NCBI RefSeq assembly: GCF_003287875.1
Contig: NZ_QMKK01000043.1
Span: 1 to 64,000 of the forward strand
Length of the DNA stretch: 64,000 nt
Direction of reading: 5' to 3'
DNA from: Martinezella tropici
GTDB taxonomy: Bacteria > Pseudomonadota > Alphaproteobacteria > Rhizobiales > Rhizobiaceae
Of this stretch, positions 28,385-38,430 are shown piece by piece. The position numbers and the translations under genes are program-made. The notes beneath the pieces are model-generated. The model was given only the letters and a program-made list of their open reading frames with translations, did no database searches and had not been told where the DNA came from. Every line of letters starts with the position of its first letter. Position 1 is the stretch's first letter.

Positions 28385-29273
28385 AGGATGCCTGCGGATC
28401 GACGATCCAGTTGAGCACCTTGCGCCAATCGGTCATGCGAACGGGCGTTCCGTGGTTCCCGGTTTCGAAAAGCGTGAAGCGCGTCGGATAATGGGTCTTG
28501 TAGAGTTTCTCGAACAATGCCTGTTGGTCCGCCGCCGCATAGACGGGGTCCTTGCTGCCATGCGTGAACCAAAGCGGCAGCTTTGCCTTGTAGAAGGCGC
28601 TCTTGGTGAAATCAGGGTCTGTGACCCCGCTCAAGATCGCCATGCCCTTCAGGCGCTTGACGCTTTCGGCATCGCGGGTGATGCCCCAGCAGACGAAGCT
28701 GCCCATGGAGGCGCAGGTCAGGATGACGGGCTTGCCGCCCGACTGCTCAAAGGAATAGCGGATCAGCGCGGCGACATCGGCAACGCCATTGCTGTCGAAA
28801 CCTTTCACGCTCGGGGCATAATAGGTGCCGCCGTTGCGATAGGCGAGGTTTTTCAGCCGGTTGAAGTTGCCGCCGAACGTATAATCGTTGGAACCCAGCC
28901 GGCGATCGCCGCCGCGGCCGTGAATGAAAATGACCGTAAAGGCCTGTTTCGAGGCCGGACCGATACGAGTAACGTCGACCTTGCGGTCACCGAGCTGCAA
29001 GGTCTCGTCTTCCTGCGCCTTCCAGCGCACGCCGGTGTCGATATAGGCTGGCTTGACGCGCTTTTCCGGAATCTGGTCGCGGCCGTTGATGTCTAGCATT
29101 TCCTGGTAATCGATCGTCTGGAAAGCGCCGTTGTCGTGGCTTTCGATGACGGTCTGGTTGGAAAACAGCTCGTCCTTGAAGGGCTTCAGCATATCGGCGG
29201 AGGCGCCTTGGGCGGCCGCAAGAAGCAGAATGCCCGAAATTGCAGACGGGATGGGCAAATGAGCTGTGGACAT
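28383..29273 (-). CDS. Exported alpha/beta-hydrolase
   Basis: A 296-aa protein with a signal peptide (about 1-26, ending Q-G-A-S-A) and an alpha/beta-hydrolase fold. The oxyanion region reads F-I-H-G-R-G-G-D-R-R, the nucleophile elbow is C-A-S-M-G-S (Ser in the middle), and the likely catalytic His is in E-T-G-N-H-G-T-P. It probably acts in the periplasm on an ester or similar bond; the substrate cannot be told. The ATG at 29273 gives the cleanest signal peptide; 29279 and 29342 are alternatives. It is transcribed toward tpiA but has its own terminator-like hairpin. parE is divergent. Confidence 0.78.
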   Translation of the reverse strand: MSTAHLPIPSAISGILLLAAAQGASADMLKPFKDELFSNQTVIESHDNGAFQTIDYQEMLDINGRDQIPEKRVKPAYIDTGVRWKAQEDETLQLGDRKVDVTRIGPASKQAFTVIFIHGRGGDRRLGSNDYTFGGNFNRLKNLAYRNGGTYYAPSVKGFDSNGVADVAALIRYSFEQSGGKPVILTCASMGSFVCWGITRDAESVKRLKGMAILSGVTDPDFTKSAFYKAKLPLWFTHGSKDPVYAAADQQALFEKLYKTHYPTRFTLFETGNHGTPVRMTDWRKVLNWIVDPQAS

Positions 29274-29484
29274 TCGCATGCGGATACTTCCTCCGATCGG
29301 CCATCGGGCTTGCCATTCGTCACCCGGCAACGCAAATCTCATCTATGAATCTGCCCCGTCATGGGGCGCCATCGCTCTTGTGCGCCGTTTCTGGCAGAAT
29401 CACGGTGATTCGCGAATACCGGTCATAAATGCGACAATAAAGGGATCTGGCCCCACCAGGACAAATCTAGCAGCTTGAAGTTCT

Positions 29485-31548
29485 ATGGATAACAGCAACG
29501 ATCTCTTCTCCGGACTACCCCGCTCGCCGAAACCGGAAGTGGCGGAAAAAACCGTCGCAAAGGCAGAAAAGCCCGCAGCAGCGCCGGCTCCGCGCGCGGT
29601 CCCGGCAACTTCGTCGTCGGAAGAATATGGCGCAAGCTCCATCCGCGTTCTCGAAGGGCTCGAGCCCGTTCGCATGCGTCCCGGCATGTATATCGGCGGC
29701 ACGGATGAAAAGGCGCTGCACCACCTCTTCGCCGAAGTCATCGATAACTCCATGGACGAGGCTGTGGCCGGCCATGCGAATTTCATCGAGGTCTATCTCG
29801 ACCGGGAAGGCTACCTGACGGTCACGGATAACGGCCGCGGCATTCCCGTGGAAAACCATCCGCAGGTTCCCGGCAAGTCGACGCTCGAAGTCATCATGAC
29901 GAAGCTGCATGCCGGCGGTAAGTTCGATGGCAAGGCGTATGAGACCTCGGGCGGTCTGCACGGCGTCGGCGTGTCCGTCGTCAACGCCCTGTCGGATGAT
30001 CTGGAAGTCGAGGTTGCTCGTAACCGCAAGCTCTATCGCCAGCGATTCTCGCGCGGCCTGCCGATCGGCGGCCTGGAAGAGCTGGGCGATGTGCATAACC
30101 GGCGTGGCACTCGCGTCCGCTTTCATCCGGATCCGCAGATCTTCGGCGATCACGCCCGCTTCGATCCGGCCCGCGTCTTCCGCATGGCTCGCTCCAAGGC
30201 CTATCTGTTCGGCGGCGTCGAGATCCGCTGGGCTTGCGATCCTGAGCTGGCGCCGGAAGGTGCCGACGTTCCGGAAAAGGCGGTTTTCCACTTCCCCGGC
30301 GGCCTGAAGGACTACCTCAAGGCGACGATGGGCAACGAGTTCACCGTTACCCGGGAGATTTTTGCCGGTAAGTCTGAGAAGGAAAGCGGCCACGGCTCGC
30401 TCGAATGGGCGATCACCTGGTATGGCGGCGACCCGCAAATCCACTCCTACTGCAACACGATTCCGACCCCGGAAGGCGGCACCCATGAAGCGGGCCTCCG
30501 CATCGCGTTGACCAAGGGCCTGAAGAGCTACGCCGATCTCACCCAAAACAAGCGCGCCGCCAATATCACGACGGATGACGTGATGATTTCAGGCGTCGGC
30601 ATGCTGTCGATCTTCATCCGCGAGCCGGAATTCGTCGGCCAGACAAAGGACAAGCTCGCAACGGTCGAAGCCCAGCGCATCGTCGAAAACGCCCTGCGCG
30701 ATCCCTTCGATCACTATCTCGCCGATAATCCGGCCGAAGCCGAAAAGCTGCTGGAATGGGTGATCGAGCGTTCCGAGGAGCGCCTGCGTCGCCGCAAGGA
30801 AAAGGAAGTCAACCGCAAGACGGCCGTGCGCAAGCTGCGCCTGCCCGGCAAGCTGGCGGATTGCTCGCAAAGTGCTGCCGAAGGCGCGGAACTCTTTCTG
30901 GTCGAGGGCGATTCGGCAGGTGGCTCGGCCAAGCAGGCGCGAAACCGCACCAACCAGGCGATCCTGCCGCTGCGCGGCAAGATCCTCAACGTGGCGAGTG
31001 CCGGCCGCGAGAAGCTGTCCGCCAATCAGCAGATTGCCGACCTCGTGCAGGCGCTCGGCTGCGGCACGCGCACCAAATATCGCGAGGAAGATCTTCGCTA
31101 TCAACGCATCGTCGTCATGACCGATGCCGACGTCGACGGCGCACACATCGCCTCGCTGCTGATCACTTTCTTCTATCAGGAGATGCCTGAGCTGATCCGG
31201 CAGGGGCATCTCTTCCTGGCCGTGCCGCCGCTCTACAAGATCACGCAGGGCTCGAAATCCATCTACGCGCGTGACGATGCCCATCGTCTTGAGCTGATGG
31301 AGACGGAATTCAAGGGCAAAGGCAAGGTCGAGATCAGCCGCTTCAAAGGTCTGGGCGAAATGCTGCCGGCGCAGCTCAAGGAAACGACGATGGATCCGTC
31401 CAAGCGCACCCTGCTGCGTGTCGAGATCGACGAGGTGGATTTCGAAGGCACGCGCGATGCCGTCGACAACCTGATGGGTACGAAGGCCGATGCGCGCTTC
31501 CGCTTCATTCAGGAACGGGCCGCTTTTGCCGAGGATCTGGATATCTGA
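29485..31548 (+). CDS. parE: DNA topoisomerase IV subunit B
   Basis: A 687-aa type IIA topoisomerase B subunit. With ParC it unlinks daughter chromosomes. An Ala/Pro-rich N-terminal extension (about 1-48) is followed by the GHKL ATPase domain (EVIDNSMDEAVAGHA, then DNGRGIP and G-G-L-H-G-V-G), the transducer, and the TOPRIM domain (LVEGDSAGGSA and D-A-D-V-D-G-A-H-I). It is called ParE rather than GyrB from its length (GyrB is about 800 aa) and the lack of the GyrB-specific insert. It is monocistronic, with parC elsewhere. Confidence 0.93.
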   Translation: MDNSNDLFSGLPRSPKPEVAEKTVAKAEKPAAAPAPRAVPATSSSEEYGASSIRVLEGLEPVRMRPGMYIGGTDEKALHHLFAEVIDNSMDEAVAGHANFIEVYLDREGYLTVTDNGRGIPVENHPQVPGKSTLEVIMTKLHAGGKFDGKAYETSGGLHGVGVSVVNALSDDLEVEVARNRKLYRQRFSRGLPIGGLEELGDVHNRRGTRVRFHPDPQIFGDHARFDPARVFRMARSKAYLFGGVEIRWACDPELAPEGADVPEKAVFHFPGGLKDYLKATMGNEFTVTREIFAGKSEKESGHGSLEWAITWYGGDPQIHSYCNTIPTPEGGTHEAGLRIALTKGLKSYADLTQNKRAANITTDDVMISGVGMLSIFIREPEFVGQTKDKLATVEAQRIVENALRDPFDHYLADNPAEAEKLLEWVIERSEERLRRRKEKEVNRKTAVRKLRLPGKLADCSQSAAEGAELFLVEGDSAGGSAKQARNRTNQAILPLRGKILNVASAGREKLSANQQIADLVQALGCGTRTKYREEDLRYQRIVVMTDADVDGAHIASLLITFFYQEMPELIRQGHLFLAVPPLYKITQGSKSIYARDDAHRLELMETEFKGKGKVEISRFKGLGEMLPAQLKETTMDPSKRTLLRVEIDEVDFEGTRDAVDNLMGTKADARFRFIQERAAFAEDLDI

Positions 31549-31701
31549 CGGCGAACCGACCGCCGATTGCTGAAGCCGTCAGGCTTCGCGATATTTTACC
31601 GGATTGTCCGATATCCGTTACGAAAGCGTCATGGATCGATGTGTAGATGGCGGCATTGCCTTGAATGCCGCCATTTCATCATTCAGATTGACGATTTCGC
31701 C

Positions 31702-32832
31702 ATGTTGAAGCCATTTCTGACGGCAGCCGCCGTTCTCCTCTTCAGCCATGCCGCCCATGCGCTCGATATCGGCACGACGATCGACGTGCCCTGCCCCTTC
31801 GGCGACTGCAGGGCCGGCATCGGCCTTTCCTATCTCGGCAATTACGATATTGCGACGGGATTCATGGAAAACGGTGTGGAAGTCGGCGGCCTGTCGGGCA
31901 TCGACTTCGATCCCGCTACCGGCCGCTATATCGCAATCAGCGACGACCGCTCCGAAAAGGCGCCTGCCCGTTTTTATGATCTCGACATCGATATCGAAGC
32001 CGGCGGCCTGAAGAGCGTGACGGTGGTCGATCATGTCACGCTAAAGGACAAGGATGGCCAGCCTTTTGCTCTTAGGAAGGTTGACGGCGAATCCATCCGC
32101 CTGGGCAAGGATGGCATTTATTGGAGTAGCGAGGGCGACGGCAAGGCACTGCTGCCGCCTTTCGTGCGCGTCGCCAATCGCGACGGCAGCTTCGTCCGCG
32201 AGTTTTCATTGCCCGATGGTTTTGCCCCGGCGGCCGACAAGCATACGGGTATTCGCGACAATCTGGCGTTTGAAGGCCTGACCTTCCTTTCAGGCGGCGA
32301 CCTTCTCGTCACCACCGAATCTGCGCTTTATCAGGATGGGCCGATCACGACGCTGACCAACGGCGCGCTCGCACGCATCATTCGGTATGACACCGCGACG
32401 GGCGAGCAGAAGGCGCAATATGTTTATCCGGTCTCGCCGATTCCGCAGGCACCCTCGATGGCGAGTGGCTGGAACGACTTCGGCCTGTCCGAGATCCTGG
32501 CGCTCGACGATCATCATCTGCTCTCGGTCGAGCGCGGCTATGCGCAGGGCGTCGGCAACTCGGTTGTCATCAACATGTTCGATCTCGACGGCGCCACTGA
32601 TGTTGCGAACATCCCGTCGCTCATGGCAACCGATCAGCGGATCGTGCCGGTGCGCAAGACGGAGATCATGGATTTGCGTGCGCTCGGTCTTGCTCCCGAC
32701 AATATCGAAGGCGTTACCCTCGGCAAATCCAGGGACGGCAGCGACGTGCTGATCTTCGTAGCGGACAGCAATTTCAATTCGACGCAAAAGACGCAGTTTT
32801 TCGCGTTCAAGGTAATCCGCCGCCCCTCGTAA
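31702..32832 (+). CDS. Exported esterase-like/phytase-like beta-propeller protein
   Basis: A 376-aa exported protein: a signal peptide (about 1-20, ending A-A-H-A), then an esterase-like domain of the phytase family (Pfam 'Phytase-like', about 50-370). Typical features are G-G-L-S-G-I-D-F-D (53-61), Y-I-A-I-S-D-D-R (68-75), and repeated aspartate-rich blades such as D-N-L-A-F-E-G-L-T and L-S-E-I-L-A-L-D-D. A Cys pair (P-C-P-F-G-D-C) follows the signal peptide. Members are usually extracytoplasmic and of unknown substrate. ATG 31702 is chosen because it starts the signal peptide; the frame is open to 31567. Confidence 0.82.
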   Translation: MLKPFLTAAAVLLFSHAAHALDIGTTIDVPCPFGDCRAGIGLSYLGNYDIATGFMENGVEVGGLSGIDFDPATGRYIAISDDRSEKAPARFYDLDIDIEAGGLKSVTVVDHVTLKDKDGQPFALRKVDGESIRLGKDGIYWSSEGDGKALLPPFVRVANRDGSFVREFSLPDGFAPAADKHTGIRDNLAFEGLTFLSGGDLLVTTESALYQDGPITTLTNGALARIIRYDTATGEQKAQYVYPVSPIPQAPSMASGWNDFGLSEILALDDHHLLSVERGYAQGVGNSVVINMFDLDGATDVANIPSLMATDQRIVPVRKTEIMDLRALGLAPDNIEGVTLGKSRDGSDVLIFVADSNFNSTQKTQFFAFKVIRRPS

Positions 32833-32981
32833 TACCGTGCCTTCGGCCGCGCGCCACTCGCTTGCCCGTCGTGCTAATGTCATGGCCGCATAATAAAGAG
32901 GCTTTCCGGCTGTTGCTCTTGAAACAGCCAAGATCATACCCCATAACCGGGTGATCTAGTAAAAGGGGCGAAGTAAGTTCG

Positions 32982-34160
32982 GTGGGTGTATTTGAACGTC
33001 ATAAGCCGAAGGAACACCGGTGGCTGGGGTCGAGTGCGCACGCGCGCATGCCTTTGATACCATCCATCTCCGCTGCGCGCTGGCTGCTGATCCTGATCGC
33101 TGTCGCCGGCATTTATTTCTTCTATGGCTTCCTCGTTCCAGTCCTGGCCGCGGCTGTCATCGGCTTCGCCACATGGCCGCTTTACAGCGATGTCGTGCGC
33201 CGCACGGGCGGAAACACGACGCTTGCGGCGACCATCGCGCTTGCGTTCATCGTAACTTTTCTCGTGCTACCAATTGTCCTCTCGGCCATTTATATGGCCG
33301 GCGAGGTACGTGAATGGTTCGGCTGGGCCGTGCACGTCAACCGAGATGGCGCGCCGCCGCCGCAATGGATTCTGGCTCTGCCTGTCGTAGGTTCGTGGCT
33401 CGGCGAGCAATGGACGCAATATGTCGGCAGCCCTGGCTCGCTCGGCGAACTGGCGCAGCTCGTAAGCGGCGCTCACATCGGCAATATCTACCGCGCGGTG
33501 CTCGCGGCCGGCGGCGGGGCGTTCCACGTCATCCTGACCTTGCTGTTCATGCTGATCGCCTTGTTCTTCATCTATCGCGACGGCGCGACCTTCGTTCGGC
33601 AAGTCGATCTGCTCGGCGAACGCATCCTGCCCAACCGCTGGGAACGCATTTCCCGGGTTGTTCCCGCGACCATCAGCTCGACCGTCATGGGCATGACGCT
33701 GATTGCCATTGGCGAAGGTATCGTTCTTGGCGTCGCCTATTGGATCGCCGGCGCACCGTCCGCCATCACGCTCGGCGTCCTCACGGGTGTCATGGCCCTG
33801 GTGCCGGGTGGCGCTCCGCTTTCAATGTCGCTCGTCTCGATCTATCTCGTCGCGAGCGGCTCGCTTTGGGCAGGCATTGCCCTCTTCCTCTGGGGTACGA
33901 TCGAGCTCTTCATCGTTGACAAGACGCTTCGCCCGAAGCTTGTCGGCGGCCCGATCAAGCTGCCTTTCCTGCCGACCTTCTTCGGTCTCGTCGGCGGCGT
34001 GAAAACCATGGGCTTTCTCGGTCTCTTCATCGGGCCGGTCCTGATGGCGATCATCGTCGCGATCTGGCGCGAATGGATCCGCGAAGCCGAACTGACCGAA
34101 GAGCAGCAAGCTCAGGAACCGGAATTGCAGCTCCATGTTCGGGATGCCGCCGAACGCTGA
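32982..34160 (+). CDS. AI-2E-family (UPF0118/PerM-like) membrane permease
   Basis: A 392-aa membrane protein of the AI-2 exporter-like family. It has helices in pairs near the N-terminus (about 33-55, 74-96), a soluble region, and further helices from about 180 onward. The family's P-G-G-A-P near residue 276 and the G-P-I-K-L-P-F-L-P-T-F-F-G-L-V-G-G region (about 325-341) are present. Some homologues export autoinducer-2 while others are Na+(Li+)/H+ antiporters, so function is open. The listed start is a GTG; an ATG at 33048 (MPLIPSIS) is a plausible alternative closer to the first helix. Confidence 0.82.
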   Translation: MGVFERHKPKEHRWLGSSAHARMPLIPSISAARWLLILIAVAGIYFFYGFLVPVLAAAVIGFATWPLYSDVVRRTGGNTTLAATIALAFIVTFLVLPIVLSAIYMAGEVREWFGWAVHVNRDGAPPPQWILALPVVGSWLGEQWTQYVGSPGSLGELAQLVSGAHIGNIYRAVLAAGGGAFHVILTLLFMLIALFFIYRDGATFVRQVDLLGERILPNRWERISRVVPATISSTVMGMTLIAIGEGIVLGVAYWIAGAPSAITLGVLTGVMALVPGGAPLSMSLVSIYLVASGSLWAGIALFLWGTIELFIVDKTLRPKLVGGPIKLPFLPTFFGLVGGVKTMGFLGLFIGPVLMAIIVAIWREWIREAELTEEQQAQEPELQLHVRDAAER

Positions 34161-34168
34161 CTCCTTGC

Positions 34169-34615
34169 CTATTTCGACGTCAGCCGCTTTTCCATGAACA
34201 GGCTGAGCGGGTCGGGCTGGTAGTCGCCGAAGGCAGCGATGTCGACATAGCCGAACCTCCGATAGAGACCGATTGCCTCCGGCTGGTATATGCCTGTCTC
34301 CAGTCGGATCGCTGAAAGGCCCTTTTCCAGCGCCGTCGCTTCGAGCGCTTCCATCAATTTGCGCGCGACGCTGCGCCCTCGGGCCGCGGGATCGACGAAC
34401 ATGCGCTTGATCTCGGCCGTGCCGTCACCGGTCTCCACCAGGGCGCAACATCCGACGATGGCTTCCTCCAGCCTTGCGACCCAGAAGCTTACGTCCGGTT
34501 TCTCCAGCGAAGCCAGATCAAGGATATGATTGCTCTCTGGCGGATAAAGCGATTCCGCATAGGCGCTCGACATGTCGAGAAGGCGGATAACACCGTCCTG
34601 GCGCGGGGATTCCAT
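34169..34615 (-). CDS. GNAT-family N-acetyltransferase
   Basis: A 148-aa acetyltransferase of the GNAT fold. The acetyl-CoA pyrophosphate loop is R-G-R-S-V-A-R-K-L-M-E (about 78-88). Strand beta-4 reads A-E-I-K-R-M-F-V-D, and the C-terminal E-A-I-G-L-Y-R-R-F-G-Y motif is present. The acceptor is unknown. The ATG at 34615 fits the domain start; an upstream ATG at 34672 overlaps the DUF2336 gene's end and is less likely. The gap to that gene is 53 bp, so co-transcription is possible. Confidence 0.85.
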   Translation of the reverse strand: MESPRQDGVIRLLDMSSAYAESLYPPESNHILDLASLEKPDVSFWVARLEEAIVGCCALVETGDGTAEIKRMFVDPAARGRSVARKLMEALEATALEKGLSAIRLETGIYQPEAIGLYRRFGYVDIAAFGDYQPDPLSLFMEKRLTSK

Positions 34616-34668
34616 GGCGATGGTCAGTGGCAAGTTGAACCTCGGAAAAATGAACCGAGCGCTGGATA

Positions 34669-35808
34669 TCACGCAGCGGCGAGCGTCGCCAGTGCCGCGA
34701 AGCTGCGCGCGGCCTGTCGTCGTTCGGCATTCGCCAGCTTCTCCACCATGTCGAGCAGCTGCGCGGCGGCGGCTGGGGGCTGCCCGGTAAGGCGGAATTT
34801 ACGCATCAGCTGCGAAGAGACGTTCTCCAGCATGGCAGCGGCGTTCTTGCGGGATGCATCGCGCCAGATCAGTGTCGCTTCGACGAAGATCGTGCTGATG
34901 TCCCGGGTCAGTCCGGCGCTTTCGTAAAGCGCCCGGATGGCATGGACGCGGCCTCTGGAGATGATCGAGCGCACGCGTCGCTCATCGCAGCCGGAAAGAT
35001 TGGTGATCGCGCAGGCGAAGAAATCGACCTTGCCGGAACACAGCGCATGCATCAGGAAGGCGGGCGTCAGCCAGCCGCATTGCCTGAGATGCTCGACGAG
35101 ATCAGGCAATTGCTCATGCTGTGCCGTTCCCGCAATGGCAACGGTCGCGGATTCGGTCGCTTCGCGCGTCACCTGCTGCAGCCTGCCGCTGCCGATGAAA
35201 CTCTGAACGAGCGTCGATTCGGATAGCGCCTCACTGACCCGCCGCATCAGCAGGTGTCTGACATCCGACGACAGGGCGTCACGCGAAAGAAGAAGGCCGC
35301 GTATATCGGCGCAATCGCCCATGCGCTCTGCGATACGTTTAAGCGAGGCCTGCGAAAGCAACGCGCCGTCATTTTCGAGCAGACACAGGATTTCCGCCTC
35401 ACCGCCGATCTCGGCAATCGCTGCGCAGACAGAACGCGACACCTGGCCGCGAGAGGCGATCAGGACGCGCGTCACATCGCTGCCATGTAGCGCCAGATCG
35501 ACAAGATCGGCATCGGTGAACACCGGCGAAAGCAGAATGATCTGTCCCGCTATTTCCGGCTGGTCCCCAGCCAGAGACACAATGACATTGCGCGGGGCGT
35601 CAGCCGAGCGGGCCACCGCTTCGGCAAGCGCAAGCCGCACGCGCGGCGACGGATCATCGAGCAGATAGGTCATCGCCATTTCCGCGGCGGCACGCTCTTC
35701 ATCGGGCATCTGCGACTGCAGATAGGCTCTGCCGAGCGCATTGGCCGCCCTAGCCCTGCTTTCTGCCTTGGCGGTCTCAGCCCAGCGAAGGAATGCTTCT
35801 ATGATCAC
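34669..35808 (-). CDS. DUF2336-domain protein
   Basis: A 379-aa, mostly alpha-helical protein of the DUF2336 family found in alphaproteobacteria. It starts with a HEAT-like region (L-D-D-P-S-P-R-V-R-L-A-L-A-E-A-V, about 50-65) followed by helical repeats throughout. No signal peptide, membrane helix or catalytic motif is apparent, so it is probably a cytoplasmic scaffold or regulator. Other DUF2336 proteins have been linked to general stress or cell-cycle signalling, but that is not evident here. Confidence 0.8.
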   Translation of the reverse strand: MIIEAFLRWAETAKAESRARAANALGRAYLQSQMPDEERAAAEMAMTYLLDDPSPRVRLALAEAVARSADAPRNVIVSLAGDQPEIAGQIILLSPVFTDADLVDLALHGSDVTRVLIASRGQVSRSVCAAIAEIGGEAEILCLLENDGALLSQASLKRIAERMGDCADIRGLLLSRDALSSDVRHLLMRRVSEALSESTLVQSFIGSGRLQQVTREATESATVAIAGTAQHEQLPDLVEHLRQCGWLTPAFLMHALCSGKVDFFACAITNLSGCDERRVRSIISRGRVHAIRALYESAGLTRDISTIFVEATLIWRDASRKNAAAMLENVSSQLMRKFRLTGQPPAAAAQLLDMVEKLANAERRQAARSFAALATLAAA

Positions 35809-35935
35809 TTAATGCCCCGATATCGGCAAGGCGATTCCCGCCCCGCAAACTCATATCGCTCACGCTAGCGAGGAAAGGTTTACGGGACGTTTACTGTATT
35901 CATTAACCTCTTGCAGATCAGTGCGATGGCTCCAT

Positions 35936-36544
35936 TCAGGGAGTCCTTGGCCGCATCATCTCGAAGACGTCGCTTCCCTCGCTATAATCCATGTAGCCCA
36001 TGCGCGCGACGGGCCGCGCCAGCGCCATGTCCAGCCTGCCGTCACAGATGATCGCCTCGTCGATGTGGATACCCACGACCTGACCGATGACCATGATGTT
36101 TTCCGACACCTCGCCATCGAGGCCCTTGGGCTGCAGCACCTGGGTCATGCGGCATTCAAGGACCGCGAAGGCTTCGCCCACATAGGGAGCATCCACCAGC
36201 TTGCCCGGGGTTGCCGTCAACCCGGCCAGCTCGAATTCGTTGATGCCGTAGGGAACGGCAATCGACGAATGGTTCATCTTTTCCACGATATGGCGGCTGA
36301 CGAGATTGGCGGTGAAAACGCCGGTTTCCTCGACATTGCGCACGCTGTCCTTTCGGCCGGCGGAGGAAAACATCACCAGCTTCGGCCGGTCGCTGACTGC
36401 GTTGAAAAAGGAATAGGGCGACAGGTTCAGCGAACCATCCCTGCCCTTGCTGCCGATCCAGCCGATCGGTCTTGGCGCGACGATGGCCTTGAAAGGGTCA
36501 TGTGCCAACCCGTGGCGATTGGTATCAGTCGTGTAGAACATCAC
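35936..36544 (-). CDS. Flavin reductase-like FMN-binding split-barrel protein
   Basis: A 202-aa protein with the flavin-reductase-like split barrel. The segment [12 protein letters not shown] (21-32) and the [12 protein letters not shown] (40-51) FMN-binding loop are characteristic of the subfamily with P-R-P-I-x-W. It probably reduces FMN or acts as an FMN-dependent oxidoreductase. Its start overlaps the stop of the upstream nitroreductase by 4 bp (ATGA), so the two flavoproteins are made together and may share a pathway. Confidence 0.88.
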   Translation of the reverse strand: MMFYTTDTNRHGLAHDPFKAIVAPRPIGWIGSKGRDGSLNLSPYSFFNAVSDRPKLVMFSSAGRKDSVRNVEETGVFTANLVSRHIVEKMNHSSIAVPYGINEFELAGLTATPGKLVDAPYVGEAFAVLECRMTQVLQPKGLDGEVSENIMVIGQVVGIHIDEAIICDGRLDMALARPVARMGYMDYSEGSDVFEMMRPRTP

Positions 36545-37128
36545 GCGTCCTCCCCACCGACCCAGCTCACGGTCTCCGACAGTTCCGGGCGCGGGCGCTC
36601 GACGGGGGGGAAACTGGAGGAGCCGATATGGATGAATCCGGCTACCTTCTCGCCCGGCTCAACGCCGAGCAACGGATAGGCGCGCTCATCATAGGCGAAC
36701 CATTCCGTCAACCAATTGGAGACCCAGCCATGAGCATTCGCTGAGATCAGCAGGTTCAGGCAAAGCGCGCCCGCCGACATCAGCTGCTCCCATTCCGGAA
36801 TCTTGAAATGCGGCGCCGCTTTGCTGACGACGGCGATGACGACCGGCGCGCGGGTGAAGCGCGTGCGCTCGACCTGGATCATCTCCTCGGAAAGATCCGG
36901 CTTGGCTTCCAGCGCGAGCTTCAGCAGCTCCTCGCCAATACGCGCCCGCTCCTCGCCACGGTAGACAATGAAGCGCCAGGGAGCAAGCTTGCCATGGTCC
37001 GGCACGCGCGAGGCCAGCCGGATGATCTCCTCGATTTCAGCCTTGCCCGGCCCCGGCTCCGACATTTGAAACGCGGGAATGGATCGGCGCACAGCGAGAT
37101 AATCGACCAGCTTGATATCGGTTTTCAT
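36541..37128 (-). CDS. Nitroreductase-family flavoprotein
   Basis: A 195-aa FMN-dependent nitroreductase-family protein. It begins with [12 protein letters not shown], the FMN-phosphate-binding R-R-S motif. It continues with [15 protein letters not shown] (about 38-52) and ends with a G-F-I-H-I-G segment. The subfamily resembles YdjA-like members. The start at 37128 (MKTDIKL) is chosen at the domain start; an open frame extends to 37254. It overlaps the flavin reductase gene by 4 bp. Physiological substrates are unknown. Confidence 0.88.
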   Translation of the reverse strand: MKTDIKLVDYLAVRRSIPAFQMSEPGPGKAEIEEIIRLASRVPDHGKLAPWRFIVYRGEERARIGEELLKLALEAKPDLSEEMIQVERTRFTRAPVVIAVVSKAAPHFKIPEWEQLMSAGALCLNLLISANAHGWVSNWLTEWFAYDERAYPLLGVEPGEKVAGFIHIGSSSFPPVERPRPELSETVSWVGGEDA

Positions 37129-37238
37129 TGAGGAACTGCCTTCATTTTGGCTTGTGCTAGGAGGTAGGTCTTGAATTTGCCATTGCATTGGTTTTGAAGT
37201 GGCTTGTGTTTTATCGGAAGTCAATCGGTTGGGTATCC

Positions 37239-38351
37239 ATGTCAGGCATTTCATCCGCTCTCCGATTGAGTGCTGTTATCGCAATCTTCGCAAGCGTGAG
37301 CACGGTCGCCTCGGCGCAGGAAGCCTTCAAGGAATTCAAGCAGCTGGACGGCAGCGTAAAGATGCCGAAGCTCAACGCCTTCGTAGCGCCCGATGGCGAG
37401 AATTCGGCCTCCCGCACCCTGCGTGACGTTTCGCTTGAAGCGAAGATGACGCCTCAGAGCAGCCCACAGCAGCAAGGCCTCTCCTGGTATGTTTTCAGCC
37501 CAGTTGCCGGTGCCGACGGCAAGCTGCCGCTTGTCGCCAGCTCCCGAGGAGGCTCGGCCTCATTCCACCTGCTGCCTGGCGACTATTTCGTCAATGTCTC
37601 CTTCGGTCGTGCTGGCGTCACCAAGAGATTGAGCGTAGCGGCAACCGGCGAAACCCAGAAGCAGACGATGGTGCTCGACGCCGGCGGCATGGTGCTGAAT
37701 GCCGTGTCCGGATCCGACGTCCGTATCCCGCCGAACGAGCTCAGCTTCTCGATCTATTCCAGCGAAGCCAAGGAAGACGGGGAACGCGGCCTTGTCATGG
37801 ACGATGTGAAGCCGAATACTCTGGTCGGCCTCAGCGCGGGCACCTATCACGTCGTTTCCGAATATGGCGAGGTCAACGCCGTCATCCGCGCCGACATCCA
37901 GGTGGAGGCCGGCAAGGTGACGCAGGCGACCATCCAGCACAGGGCAGCCAAGATCACGCTCAAGCTGGTGTCGGATGCCGGCGGCGAGGCGATCGCCGAT
38001 ACCGCCTGGTCGGTCCTGACATCGGCGGGCGATATCGTCGGCGAAAGCGTCAGCGCCTTCCCGACCATGGTGCTTGCCGAAGGCCGCTATACCGCCGTCG
38101 CCCGCAACAAGGACAAGATCTATCAGCGCGACTTCACCGTCGCGGCCGGCATGAATACGGATGTGGAAGTGCTGATGAAGCAGCAGCAGCCGCAGGATGC
38201 CGATACCGAGCAGCCGGCCCGCCAGCTTCCGATCCAGATGCCGCCGATGCGCCAGAGCCAGACACCGCCGGCAACGACCAGTCAGCAGCCTCTGCCGACC
38301 TATGAACAATTGGCGCCCGCCGCTGGCGACGAAGGCGATAGCATGGATTGA
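37239..38351 (+). CDS. Exported protein of unknown function with repeated beta-sandwich-like segments
   Basis: A 370-aa protein with a clear signal peptide (about 1-27, ending T-V-A-S-A-Q). I do not recognise a named family. Three segments (about 85-140, 165-235 and 245-320) share a pattern like carboxypeptidase-regulatory or transthyretin-like sandwiches: a leader, then [18 protein letters not shown] and L-A-E-G-R-Y-T-A-V. The C-terminus (about 320-370) is Gln/Pro-rich and disordered. It is probably a periplasmic or surface structural protein. ATG 37239 starts the signal peptide. Confidence 0.75.
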   Translation: MSGISSALRLSAVIAIFASVSTVASAQEAFKEFKQLDGSVKMPKLNAFVAPDGENSASRTLRDVSLEAKMTPQSSPQQQGLSWYVFSPVAGADGKLPLVASSRGGSASFHLLPGDYFVNVSFGRAGVTKRLSVAATGETQKQTMVLDAGGMVLNAVSGSDVRIPPNELSFSIYSSEAKEDGERGLVMDDVKPNTLVGLSAGTYHVVSEYGEVNAVIRADIQVEAGKVTQATIQHRAAKITLKLVSDAGGEAIADTAWSVLTSAGDIVGESVSAFPTMVLAEGRYTAVARNKDKIYQRDFTVAAGMNTDVEVLMKQQQPQDADTEQPARQLPIQMPPMRQSQTPPATTSQQPLPTYEQLAPAAGDEGDSMD

Positions 38352-38391
38352 CGGCGGCGGTCGCCTTGGATCACAGGCTGAATTCTCGGAA

Positions 38392-38411
38392 CGATCACCC
38401 ATTGGTGATCG
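38392..38411. terminator. Hairpin between convergent genes
   Basis: CGATCACC-CATT-GGTGATCG is a perfect 8-bp stem between the exported-protein gene (ending 38351) and the convergent acyltransferase gene (ending 38431). It lacks a T run, so it may stabilise 3' ends rather than terminate strongly. Confidence 0.45.
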
Positions 38412-38430
38412 AATCCGGTGCTCTTCCCGC

